Shown piece after piece: positions 25,301-37,648 of a stretch of 64,000 nucleotides of DNA (position 1 is its first letter; each line of letters starts with the position of its first letter). Under the pieces are notes generated by a model. It did not search any database. It was not told where the DNA came from and was given only the letters and a program-made list of their open reading frames with translations. A program made the translations under genes and the position numbers. Origin of the DNA: Arenicola marina (taxonomy: Eukaryota; Annelida; Polychaeta; Arenicolidae); assembly GCA_964019135.1 (NCBI GenBank), contig OZ025248.1:37069670-37133669 (forward strand). The letters are read 5' to 3'.

Positions 25301-27680
25301 GGGTGCGTGGGAGCCTCACTAACGACAACTAATTCACTTCTTTTTTTCCCTCCTAGTGTCCGCAACAACATTACGCATTTCCTATAATTGTGTCACGTTA
25401 TCACGCCAATCCGTGGGCTTGTTTCATGTGTCTTTGGCCGTTACAGCTAATGCTACAGCTAATGCACCGATCAACCTCGGCCTTTTTGGGCCTTTGGTTT
25501 ATATTGGTTGCCTTGCTTTGAGCCATCTGACCTTAGTTTGACGCAATATGTAAAGATGATCCAGTCTTTTAGTCTTGTTTTCTATGGAAGCATCCGTGAC
25601 ACTTTAAACATGTGTCGGGCACAAGCTGAAATATAACACCTGCCAAAGTACTTGCTAAGGACATCCATCAACGATAAACCGCTAAAGAAAAGCGTCTTGG
25701 CCAACCAAGACCCGTCTATGAAGAGTTAATTGGCTATCAGTGAGAGACAAATTGGATACGCCAAGTGCATCTCTTCACCTACGCAGTCCATAAAGGAGCC
25801 ACATCCCCTGGCCTGTCGCTGTTTCAGCCCCTCCCCTCCACTCCCCTCAACCCTTCCCCACCCTCGCCTGACGCTGACTCAGCCCCTCCCCTCCACCCCC
25901 CCTCCATCGTTTAACTGTAATCCAGGATCAGGTTTTCGTCCATGCCGGCCGTCCAGGTCTTCACTGACGTACATCGACTATGAATAATGAAACCTCATAT
26001 GTGATATACATAAGGTTCGGCTGAATTAAGACCGCTTAATGGGGTTGAAACTTAAAAGATTACCTCAAGTTTTGGGACCTTTCTTGAGTCCTATCAAGTA
26101 CACGCTCCAGGCGACCCGATCCAGCTTAATGGTGCATCCAAAATAGTGCAATGACCGCCATTTTCGAGCATCCAGGCCACGTGTGGCTCCTTGTAGTGTC
26201 GACTAAGGCCTGAAGAGGCCGATAGATATGGGTATGAAGAAATGCTCTGATTACCCTTAGAGTATATGTTTCCATTAAATGTCGCAAAAAAGGAAAAAAA
26301 GTTTGGTCTTTAGTAATTTGTGTTGAATTTATGAAACCTCGGTATGAAGGAGTTGCGGACAGTGTAAACAAGTCTGGAAGGCCCCAGTTGCGCAGTGTAA
26401 CCTTAATATGGGGCTATATATAACGCAAGCTGTAGGGCACTATTTTTACGGCAAGGTGACATGGCATGCATGTTACCGCAAATATGCATGTTCATATAAC
26501 GGTGCGTGCTGATGTACGTGTATGTGTGGGCATGGTGACGTAATAACTGTACCTTCAATCAATATAATTAGATTGTGTGAAGTCAAGTATACGATGCGGA
26601 CCAAGACACGTCTATCAAACTATCCAGATCACTTTACATCTGCCACCCATTTCACCCCTTTTTGAACCCCTTTCCGAATACCAATCCCGCCGTTCATGTT
26701 CCTACAGGCTTTGACCGCCCGGTGCTAGCAAGTGGTATATCCAACGCTTTAACTGTAGGCATCGAATACCAACAAGCGGAATGCAATCATGCATTTATTT
26801 TGAGTGTTCAATTTTGAATAACCCCTCATAATGCAACTGCAAATGTCGTCACATCGGGGCCACGTCTTACCCCCACCCCCTTGGATCACCCATCCAGGGC
26901 CCCAGGGTTTAGCATGACGGACAATGCGGACGAATAATCCACGTAACAGTTTGTGTAAGTAACATCAAGGGATACACTATACATAATAATGTATATTATA
27001 AAAATACCATTGCGTTGAAGGGATTTGAGCTAATCTACAAATAACAAAACAGACACATAGGCGGCAAATATCACGTTTGTGAAAGCCCAGCACCTCCAGT
27101 CGACCCCCTCATTAGGGGTACGACCCCCTGATTCCCAGTCGATTCCGCTCCGGCTGTACGACCCCCGCATCCCCAGTCCACCCTCCCTCCCGGGGTATTG
27201 ACAACGGTGACGGGTGGCGGCCAGATGTAGTTTTTGTAGTGGACCGGGTAAGGTTGGGATAGGTCCTTTCAGCCAAACCGCACCCGTATTTGACGTAGCA
27301 CAAGGGACCTCCGCCTCATGGTGATTTATAACATGGCTGTCATCACCAGTCACAACGAGGGTGCCATAATCCAATTTCAATTTGGCTGAGTATGTAATAT
27401 AAATGCCACCACCTGTGGGAAGCGTACCATGTCGATTTATCACACACTTGTCATACAATGGTGGCCCTCAATATCCCGCAGTGCCAATAGGAGAGGGAAG
27501 GGCACGACTTAGGAATTGGTGAGCATTACAGTCGGGAAAAACCTCACCACCTACAGGTATTGAGTAGCTGCAACGTTTCCTGTAACGAAGAACACCTCCC
27601 GGACCAAAGTCAAGGTGTGTCATTTGCATACCGATGGACCAGTAGCCAAATGAATCGAGGGTCCATGTTGCAATACTGAC
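19326..27680 (+). repeat. Copy 3 of the tandem unit (~8,355 bp)
   Basis: It is almost identical to copy 2. The main differences are about 70 bp retained near 21,240-21,310 (a GGGG-rich tract and the edge of the LINE scar) and a short diverged patch near 26,515-26,560. No gene or RNA was recognised inside it. Confidence 0.95.
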
Positions 27681-29764
27681 GGTGTCGGGGTCCACAATCC
27701 TAATATTATAATTTATATCGAGTTTTTAGGTCACAACCATATAAGTAACGTCATAAAGATATAGAGCAGTTCTAATAATAGAACACAAAGTCCATATGGA
27801 TATGGATGTACAATATACCATATATAACTTACCATAGCAGACGGATACAAGTGTATAAATGTATCCTAGTATAGGAATACAACCCGAGGGCATGGATACA
27901 ATGTATAGCGAGAGATGGACTCGTAATTCAACGTGAGAGGCCGGACCGCTTGATAAATTAATCTCCAACTGAAGGTTGATATGTCAATAACTATTCGCGG
28001 TGACAAGTTTTTGAAAACACTTTTTGAAAATTCTTTACATGATACTTCTGTATTTGTATAGAGAGGCTGTGCCAGGTGTTGGGTGCGCTATATACGGTGT
28101 GAGTAAAGGTTTGCCGAGGGTTATTTCAGTCTGTGATGCTACTGGTCTGATCAGGGTTTCGTTGAGCAAGAGATTCAGGGGGTAAACTGATTGACAGTAG
28201 GCACAGCAACAGCGCTTCTCTATTAATGTGTGTCGCCGGAGAAGGATTGTCTGATGTCAGTACAATATGACATGGCGACATCGACAGAGAGACAACCGCT
28301 GGGTGCATCCCGCGGACAGTAGTCCCCACACCAATTGAAAACCCATCAGCTTTGTGGTGTTAGATAATGACGTGGTCTCCATTATGTCCATGGCAAGTAT
28401 TTCTCTCCTAGCGGTCTATATTCTACAAGGCACAGAATAATAAAATGTTCGTCACACAATGAGTCGCCTCTTATCCCACAGTGATAAATATAGTGATGTC
28501 CACGGAGACTGTAACCAATTGTGGTACTCATCTGGCGTCAATGGGAGAATGAAGCGAAGAGCGGTACCATATGCGCGGGGTAACACCCTGCTCTTTGCAA
28601 AGAAGACGTGCCCTTTGAATATCAGGATGGCATAATAAAGGAAATAATTAACTCTTGAATCGGTACAGCAGCTATACTTCGTATCAAATGACATCTATAT
28701 AAGCGTATGTATGTATGTTTATTGCCTCTCGCTGTGTTGAACGAAATGTTAAGCACTTATCTTCCCATTAACATATGATATATGTAGGTGGATGTAGTTA
28801 GTATATGCCAATATCAGGCAATCTCAGTGAAAATGATGATTACAAACAGAGCCCAAAAGACATGAAAAGAGTCGAGTTTGGCGCAACATTTTGAGACGCA
28901 AGCAATGCTTGCTGGGGCCATGTGTCTGACCTTCACTAAAGGACTCCAGAGTGACAGATTACAGACAATGTCTGGGGCTGCATTGCCTGCCATGTTCGCC
29001 ACACTTATAACAGACACATCTATTTTGGGTTCAGAATGATGTATAGCTACAACCACCCGATCATAAGACAAAGAGGGTTGAAGAGAAGGTATGAATAAGT
29101 GCTTGTACGCTTCAACTCCCGAGTATCAATCATGTCGGTCCTACGTTATCTATACCAGCCTATGTATGTACTTTATTGCTTCTCACTGTGTTGAACGCAT
29201 TATCGAACCCTTATCATCCCATTGACAAATGATTTTTATAGATGGATATAGTATATGCCCATATCAGTCAATGTCAATAAAAAGGATGATTAAAGAGAGA
29301 GCCAGAAAAGACATGGAAGGAGTCGAGTTATGCGCAACGTGTTGAGACGCCAGCGATATTGGCCGAGGCACGTGTCTGAACTCCACTCACGGACTCCATA
29401 GTGACTGATTGCAGGCCATGTCTGCGGCTGCATTGTCTGCCATGTTCGCCACACCTACAGCGGACACATTTATTCTGGCTTCAGAATGATCTATAGCTAC
29501 ACACACCCGGTCATAAGACATAGAGGGTTGAAGGGAAGGTGTGAATAAGTGCTTGTGCGTCACGCTTCAACTCCCGAGTATCAATCATATCGGTCCTACA
29601 TTATCAGGGGAGCGTGTGACGTCATACTCCTCTGTGACGTCACGATGCCAGAAGGGTGGCTACAGAGAATGGCCACAAAGAAGAAGACAATGAGTGGACA
29701 AAGGCCGCACAAGAGTAGCCACAAGGGATGGTGGCTGAATGTGGCCGTAGAGAATGACACAATT

Positions 29765-30095
29765 CGGGGGCCGCCTAGTTAAACCACACAGGGTAGCCGC
29801 AGAGAGGGGTCACCATCGGGGGTAAGGGGTGGGGGGCCGAAGGCGACCGTCTTGCGGACCGCCAAGGTGGACCACACAGGGTAGCCGCTAAGAGGGACCA
29901 CTAAGGGGTTTTTTTGGGGGGTGGGGTGGGGGGGGGTGGGGGCGGAAGGCGGCCGTCTCCCGGACCGCCAAGGTGGACCACACAGGGTAGTCGTTGAGAG
30001 GGACCACCAAGGGTTTTTTTGGGGGGGTGGGGTGGGGGGGGGGGGGGTTGGGGCCGAAGGCGGCCGTCTTGCGGACCGCCAAGGTGGAACACAAG
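29765..30095. repeat. G-rich minisatellite, 4 units (copy 4)
   Basis: The order GAAGGCGGCCGTCT, GCGGACCGCC, AGGTGGACCACACAGGG and GAGAGGGACCACCAAGGG repeats four times. In the last units it is separated by T7 followed by GGGGGGTGGGGTGGGGGG. The G-runs make quadruplex formation plausible on the + strand. The unit matches the two-unit array at 2.01-2.19 kb. Confidence 0.9.
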
Positions 30096-30339
30096 GTTTA
30101 ACAACAACGTGTGATTCGTCTACTTCAATTTAAATCTTAAGTCATGTATTATGTTGAATGCAAAATTTAGCTCAGGTGTCACGCCGAGCAGGCAGATTAT
30201 CTGGTTTTAGATTCTTGTCGTGTCTGACTTTCAGTTCGTTATTCATTACGGTTGTCATCACGGTTTGCTTAATTGCTGTGTGTGTTGGGCTGGCGGGGGG
30301 GGGGGGGGGTGAGGCGGGGGACGAGCGCACGTTACCCAC

Positions 30340-30505
30340 AATCCTAAATTTGGAAGCACCGTTGACAAAAACACACAAAGAAACAATAGTTTTCCTGCCT
30401 ATTAACAGTATTAAGACTTATAGTAAATGCGTAACTAGATATATTGCTGAAATTTTTCTTTGCTGGATTGAGTCGTTTTGACATTTCGGGGGCATTATCC
30501 TTGGC
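30340..30505 (-). pseudogene. LINE scar in copy 4
   Basis: AATCCTAAATTTGGAAGC matches the 3' side of the copy 1 LINE fragment (near 2,475). AGTATTAAGACTTATAGTAAATGCG followed by TTGCTGGATTGAGTCGTTTTGAC matches its 5' side (near 3,825-3,900). About 1.3 kb of the RT domain between them is gone, so this is an internally deleted relic and not an empty site. Confidence 0.7.
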
Positions 30506-31689
30506 TTTTTCTAATGTCAGCAGATTGGGCGGTGCAGAAAGAAGTATTATATTGTCAAACCCTTGATGCGAATGGTCGTCCTGTTGTCAAAAGCCACAGT
30601 TTCTCACGTCGGCAGGTCCTCCACTCCTTGAGCTGGCCTAATAGGCTGTAATGTACCGAGGTGGAACACGTTCTGCGTGAATTAGACACACCATTTTTCG
30701 CCATCCATGTAAGCCCTGACAGCACTGGCATCTTTGACGTTAGCACGGCCACAGCAAAGGCAGGGACAGATGGCCGAGCAACACAATGAGAGGGGAAGGC
30801 GAGTACATAATGAAGCATCGGCGCCAAAGACAACGGCAGAATATGTCAATGGCAGGGGAGAGTCAGGGCGAACACACGAAGGAGGGGGCAACAAATAAAA
30901 ATTACAAGATGGCAATTTGAGATAATAACGATGTCGGGAACAGCGAACGGAACAATAGCTGAAAAAGCAAAGGCATAGAAATAGCGGCAACATAATGGGG
31001 CACTGGAGAATGCGGAACGGAATTTTGAAGGCTATTTCGGCGGTGATATAGGAAAAATATGGTCGGAAAGTGTTGGTCTCATTTTTGTAAATTGGGGCGC
31101 TATTAGGCCGTAAAAGAGTAGATACCGGATCAATGTAGCTTTTGTGTACAAAAATAAAAGACGAGTAATAAGGATAAATAAATCCGGTGCAGAAAAACAT
31201 TAGTTAGATAAGATAATCTAACATATAATTTCCATTACAGATGCCCATGTTATCGTATTCAATATCGTCAACCTCACCATAATTATTACTTTTGTCGGAG
31301 TTTTCAATGCTGTAATGAGTCCATTTAGTTGAACATATATTATGCGCAATGCCATTTGTGGGCACGTCATTACTGGCCTTCATATCATGCAACTCAATAA
31401 AGTTCTTTGTCTCTTGAAGATCTTCATTGTGATAAAAATGGATTTGTTGCGATGTATACTGCATGACCAAACAAGTACATTGTCTGTCCCACAATAAGAC
31501 TTTACGCTCCACATAATGTGTATCAAGCGTATTGATGTTAACGGAAAATTTCATTTCCTTGAAGATGTTGCTCCTTCGTCCATCATTAGTTCGTTTTACT
31601 CTCCTCTGATGACCGCCCAAATGTACCAATGTTCAACATTAATGATCACCTCAAAACATGATGTGCGGTGCATCATCGTGCGCTGTGAA

Positions 31690-32300
31690 CAACACATGGC
31701 GATTGCGGCATAACTTGTACCGGTACCTTAAGTACGATGCGTGTTCGTGTTGGCAGTTCATTGACACGACCAGCCTTATAAGATACTGTGGCGGTTGTGA
31801 AATGTGGATGAAACTAATTATTCCATTGGCGTTTCAATTTTTGTTCTCCATTGGGCCTTCACATCCTCCTGCTCATTCACAGCAATTAGGGCTACGCACC
31901 ATTCATTGTATGAGATCCTGACACGTGGACTGTGTAGCCGTGTTGGACACGACCAGACGACTGGGAGTGTTGGCTGGCTGGCCACCCGTCGTGTCGATGT
32001 AACCATCGATGTAACCATCTCAGCTTTATCCCCTCTGCCGGAGATTCTGCCCCTTATTCTTTTACTTCCCCTTACCAAAAAGGGGCGTTGGACGCGACCC
32101 CCGCCATGTTGGTAGATATTAAACGTACTTGAGAGATGTTTCTGAGCTTGTCCAATGGTTCTTACGATACATACGGCATAAGCGGTGACGAACAACACCA
32201 CCGGTTCAACGTCAAAGAGTGACATTTGCCTATTATCTGCCAAGGGTCGATAGATGGATTGAGATACATTGTTGGGTCCTTAACAAAGTCACATAAATAA
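31690..32300. other. Junction between copy 4 and diverged copy 5
   Basis: The part at 31,800-32,080 resembles arm A at 34,580-35,190: both have CTGACACGTGG, then GTGTTGGACACGACCAGACG, CTGGCTGGCCACCCGT and CTCAGCTTTAT. The part at 32,080-32,300 shows nothing recognised. No gene is supported. Confidence 0.5.
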
Positions 32301-33904
32301 AGTGTAGCTTAGTTAATTTCATACACGCTATAATGCACAATAATAAATATATATACACATAAAATAAATACATATAATGCAGTAGATGGATATAAATGGA
32401 TATGACGTACCATGGTACATGGATATCGATGTGACAATATATAATCTACTATAATATAGGAAAACAGCTATATAAGGTAACCTAGTACATGGATACAATC
32501 CCAACATAGGGATGCAGTGTAGCGAGAAACGGAAACACAATTGGACATAATATCGGAAGCTGGGTAGCTGGTCTCAGCATGAACGGTTCTAGTCTCAGGC
32601 TGACAACCAAGTGTCAATGACGTTATATTCGCGGTCACATGTTGTGCTGTTGCACTCCTGGTACAAGTGACGCTTGCTCAGATTGGACTTTAGCGTGAGA
32701 CGATCGATCTGGCTTCGTACTTGTAGCGCACCAAGCAATCTCAAAACTTGTGACCGAACCTAACAATAAAAAGAGCTGAAATGGTCTCATGCACCGCGTT
32801 GTTCAAATACAGACCCAAGACAGTTATGCGAAGAGCGAGCAAGTAGATGGTTTAAGCCGTTGTTTCGGGATAGGGATATGCGTGTATATAACCATTTATT
32901 TGATTCACTCTCTGGTATGTCTGGTATTGTATACCGTGGTATATGACGCGGTCTGTCATCGGCGCGACCAAGTTAGATGATCCCATGTTGTCTCTGGGTC
33001 ATATCGTTCAATCACTCATGGAATACACTTCATATTAAATGTTCAAAGGTTAAATAAGGAACATTTTGAATAATAATACGGAAATTACTTGAAATGAAGC
33101 AATAACTATTTCATATGATGCTATGCGGAACACGTTGATTTTGATAACGGTACATACGTTATGATGCCGTAACCAATCAGCTTATATTATAAAGAATAAT
33201 TTAATGACGACATGGGCAATAAAGCAATTAAAGACGTGCTCAACACGTGCAACACGATTCTCATGACGGACACTGTATAATGACCTAAATGAATACCGAA
33301 AGAGTGCAGGTTGCGAATAGCCATACGGAAGGTTATTTCCGCCTGTGCTGGTCTGTGCTGGTGGTGCGGGTATGACCAGTGCCTCCGTGAACAAGTTATC
33401 CATGGGCAGCCTGATAGTAGGCAACAGCACGGTACTTCACTGGTCGCTATTGATGTATGTACCTGTCTCACGTGTCATTTAGAGCGGACCTAAAGCCTCC
33501 ACGTCTGTCGGGTGTCAATACAAATGTCACATGAACACATCGACATGAAGTCACGCAATAAAGAGCTAGATATGACAGATAACACTGATGAGTGTATTGA
33601 GGTTCACGGCGAGTTCCACTCCGGGTGAATGCATCAAGTCACATAGCGATGTGAGGGACCAGTGTGTGGTCCATATCACATTGGCGCTACCAATTACACA
33701 AAATCTTCCATTCAAACGCTGCATATTTATGACGGCAGAATTCGAGATACAGGCGTGAGAGCAGCGCGGTCTGAGCAAGAAATAATACAAAACCAAAATC
33801 TGGCATTGGTAACGTTATTTATTTATTCAATTCAACAAACATTCCTTACAATACAATTTACTGGAAGCAAAATGTTGGCTTGCAATGTCACTGGCTTGGC
33901 AAAG

Positions 33905-33980
33905 ATATCATTACTATTGGTTTGATATACACAGACAAAAATGTGATTACTATTGGCTTGGTACACAGACAAAGATTGGG
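33905..33980. repeat. 34-bp repeat, 2 units (arm A)
   Basis: TTACTATTGG followed by CACAGACAAA occurs twice. The reversed counterpart in arm B has four or more units (53,050-53,192). Confidence 0.8.
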
Positions 33981-34036
33981 CCTGACAGCAAAAATATTGT
34001 ATTGGGACGCCCTCGAAAAGGAGACTCCTTCCGTTG

Positions 34037-34288
34037 CCACGATGCCACCGTCTCCCAGTCCAGCCTCCCACGTCGGCCGGTTCTTCGCCGTTTATTGTCC
34101 TGACGTAATCGCCTGTAATGTGCCGAGATGGATCACGTTCTGTGTGAATTGGACAAGCCCCCTTTTCGCCATCCGTATGAGCCATGGCAACACTGGCATC
34201 TTTGACTTTAGCAGGACCATAGGACAAAGGCAGGGGCAGAGCAAAGCAAGGACGTAGAACGGTAACGGCATAAGACAATGGTATGGGA
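34037..34288 (-). other. Exceptionally conserved A/B block
   Basis: Aligned base by base with the reverse of 52,736-52,987, this block shows one internal mismatch in about 250 bases. The adjoining 75 bases differ at about ten positions and the other side at more. The minus strand is open here, with peptides such as GPAKVKDASV and CPIHTERDPSRHITG, in a frame of 183 codons (33,832-34,383) against 131 codons in arm B. No domain was recognised. Related block R2 copies in the tandem units have stops in this frame. Recent gene conversion or a young repeat insertion is more likely than a gene. Confidence 0.7.
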
Positions 34289-36414
34289 TAAAAAATGGAA
34301 AGAGAAGGCAACGGCATGATTAACCATGGTAGAATATCGCAAGCGGGAAAGACCATAGGAAGGGTGGACTGAAGGTATTCCATAAAGCAATTGTACGATC
34401 AGATAATTTGAGACTACAACAATGGCAGTAAAGGGAACCGATAAAAAAGGCAATGGCAGAGTATAACACACGTGCGAATAACCGCAGGAGAATATCGCAC
34501 ACAGAACGTGTGTTTTAATTTGTATTGTCAGTTCAGTGGGATGATCACCGTTATAAAGTACTCTGGATGTGGCAGAATTTGGTGGAAAATAATTATTCCA
34601 AAACTCATATTGCATATTCAAATACGATTAACGGTAGTGCATATGTCTCTAATTGTATGGTTAAGTTACTGACACGTGGTCCTTGTAGCCCGTGTTGGAC
34701 ACGACCAGACGACTGGGAGTGATGGCTGGCTGGCCACCCGTGGCGAAACCAACGAGCACACCTCTAACGTGGCGGGATGGATAGCGACCAGTGTGAGGAG
34801 TGAAGGAACCCTTTCGTAGATGGGAGGGTGGGGATGTAACCCCAAATACTGTTAGGTCCACCAGAACATTAAAACCAGACCATGGCTTTAATGGCAGTGG
34901 ACGGGAAAAAAAGGTTTTGCGTACTCACTGGGCAACGAAGGTGATATTGAGGCGGTCTATGTATAAGCGCCAGGTCTATGTATAACCTGCACCCGCTAAC
35001 CCAGGATTTAGCCATTATTCATGTAAGATTGCTTAGCGTGACTGCAATAATGAAGGAAGTAGTTGACGCAAACAAACTCAATCGGAGCAAACCATTCCAT
35101 CACCGATTCCTTGTTGGATATCGGTTCCCTTGCCGAGTGCTTCTAGAAAGGCGATATAACCCTCTCAGCTTTATTACCTCTGAGGATGATTAATTTCGCG
35201 TTCGTTCGATGCCATGTAATAGAAATGAATCAAACAGTCGACTCACAATCGACGACATTGAACAGGCAGTTGCCACTGCACTTGATTACTGGTCTGATAG
35301 TGCGTGGGGCACAATACCTCAACAAATAAACTTCATGGCCAGCCCACGCACTTGATTGAACCATGGCCGTCTCCAAATTGCTATTTGGTAACCAAGTTGA
35401 GGTATAGGCTGAGGGAAGAAACTTAGGCAAGAGAAGCTGGCGACGACGCCCACTTCTCAATTTCCCCGAATTGGGGGGGTTAATTATACGACGCCCTGAG
35501 CCAGACTCCTATGGGAATAAATACGGAAAAAAACTGGGATTCTAATACTTACCTTTCAGCATTCATCACGCACGTAATTTGTTCCACCCAGTGGGTCCCG
35601 GATGAAGCATGTATATCGACCAGCCCTTGTCACAGCTGATAACACCGGAACGTTGAAATTGAGCGACGACGATTTTGGGATTGTGTGGGAGTGGGGAAAG
35701 CAGAAAGTATAGTCTTAAACCGATACCTGATATTGACGAATTAAAGGGGAAGCTGCCAAAGTGGTAATGGATTAATCTATGGTTCTAACCATTTATAATC
35801 GCCCTGTAAACCCGACTGCTGAGGTAGTGACACATCTTTTTCACCTGGTGCGCGGGATCACCAATATTTATACATATTTTTAAGGGAAGGGTTTACAATT
35901 AGGGAAACCCACACGACGTGTTGGAGAAGTCCAGGTATCTAGACCCCCCACCCCCCTCATCAGCCTTTTTGAGGAATTGAGGCTCATTTTATGATGCTGA
36001 TTGCATTCCATTGTCAATTTAATGGCCCGTCTTTTTTTATATTGAGACTACTAACTTGGCGCCATATATATCTGAATATTGCATCAGAGCAGTTTCTTCA
36101 TAACGACCCATATCTATCGGCCGCGGTGGACAAGGCGGCCTCTTCATGCCTTAGTCTACGACCCGGCAGTGAGCCACACGAGGCCCGGATGGCCGTAAAT
36201 GGCGGCTATAGCACCATTCGGGAAACGCCATCAAGTAGGGTCGCATACCCTGGATATTGTGCATGGGAAACCGGTGAGACGAGACTTTCAACCTCGTCAA
36301 CTTGTGCAAAGTTACCCTGTTTGATGTAGATTACATATTCGGTTTCAATATGAAATGATCGGCGCCAGTGGACTTATTTAGCTGGCGCAAACTGTTACCT
36401 TGTGTATGGGTTTT

Positions 36415-36490
36415 GATGTCAAAGCTAGATCAAAGCACGCCACACACACTCAACTACCGAACGCGCTACCTATTTGGCCACGGGGCGAGC
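36415..36490 (-). repeat. tRNA-like relic (possible SINE head), arm A
   Basis: The minus strand has TGGCCAAATAGGTAGCGCG, similar to a tRNA box A. After about 33 bases it has GCTTTGATCTA, a poor match to box B. The spacing fits a Pol III promoter. The reversed counterpart at 50,020-50,095 keeps box A but not box B. No cloverleaf could be drawn, so this is at best a decayed tRNA-derived SINE. Confidence 0.3.
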
Positions 36491-37624
36491 CCGATAGCTA
36501 ACGCACCACAACCAATGCCGGCCCCTTATGCCGGTTATGTTTGACTATGTGTCCCTGCTGGTATATGAATCGTATCAAGCTGAAAGGTGCTTTGCGAACC
36601 CAGCATGATATCACTGGTCGTGGGACATCAACTATCAAAATCATCAAATTATAGGGGACATCAAATTATACGGGAAATGTTGCGCACTGCTTTGACCTTG
36701 CTGTCGTTCTAACCAGTAGGGATGGATATTGCTTGGCGGCCAACGACCGGGCACGTCCGCACTTGGCGTCCTTGGAGGTCCTTAGAGATCATAGAGGTCA
36801 ACAATCATCTCAAACACATGTCGGGAAGCTCAGAGCCTGTAAAGCACCCGCACGGGTCTCATACTAGAGATTGCCCAGGCCCCACAAGGGGTCCAAATTG
36901 GTTTCCTGGCGGCGACAGAGGCCATTACATAGAAGTGGGCAGCACGTCGAGGACTCACTGACGGTAATTGGAGGCTGCTAGTTCGTATTATTGTGCATAC
37001 ATGTATATGGTAGATGCACAGCAGTAGCATGCTAGTTCGTGTGCAAACGCCATAATCAGCAATCTAAATTAGCAGTTTGTAATGGAAGTGGGGCACGGCA
37101 TGAAAAGACGACATATGCAAAGATTTCGAAACACACTATTAATCGAGTCGAAAAGTGAAATATATGGAAAAAGTGAAAAGTTCCAACGACCCCTTAGAGC
37201 TGGCCCTAGCAACGACCCTCGTCTCTCGGACGTAAACGCGAAGCCAATTGATGAATAATGTTACATAACGCAAGCGTCTATCGCAAAAACAATGGTATTA
37301 ACGTTTCAAGTTGCACTTCATGCGGCATATACTGGCACATACCCCGCACATACGACGACGTCCACATGTTAAAACGAATGTATTTGATTCCAAGACTTAT
37401 GTGACAGCTGTCTACTTTAATCTGCATTGTTGTTGTCGATCAAATAACTTTCTAATACCTTATACGCAATAAAAACTTGAAGTGACTGATCCTATCAGAC
37501 CTCCTCCTTGAGCAAACGGTTACAGGCGACTACAGCAGTGCAACAGAGTGAGCGGTAATGATGGAGACGCCACGAAGGCCAAAATGGTGTCCGTCTGTCC
37601 TGTAAGTAGGCCCCGCGACGTTAT

Positions 37625-37648
37625 AGATATATGTATATATATATATAG
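37625..37648. repeat. (TA)n microsatellite
   Basis: An AT/TA run follows GTTATAGATATATG. The reversed counterpart is TATATATATATAT at about 63,702-63,714, next to the shared GGCCTGTCGCTGAATT/GCCGGCGACACC flank. Confidence 0.9.

Larger units (their letters stand above)
27681..31690 (+). repeat. Truncated copy 4 of the tandem unit
   Basis: The first ~1.4 kb is almost identical to copies 2 and 3. Later parts keep features otherwise seen only in copy 1 (the G-rich minisatellite and the LINE edges). Large internal deletions join positions equivalent to about 22,000 and 22,395, and then about 22,420 and 22,930, of copy 3. Similarity to copy 1 can be followed to about 31,680, equivalent to about 6,340. 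No gene was recognised. Confidence 0.85.
32300..34500 (+). repeat. Highly diverged copy 5 of the tandem unit
   Basis: Weak but collinear matches follow the unit order: GCATGGATACAA and CAGTGTAGCGA as at 300-360; AAAGAATAA and TTAATGACNACATGG as at 545-575; GTATGACCAGTGCC and GCTATTGATGTATGT as at 740-830; GTGAATGCATCAAGTCACAT as at 1,095-1,115; and block R2 as at 4.02-4.21 kb. This links the tandem array to the inverted arms that follow. Confidence 0.6.

Noticed and set aside
33580..33620. Hammerhead-like CTGATGAG
   Set aside because: The conserved GAAA side and helices I and III are missing.
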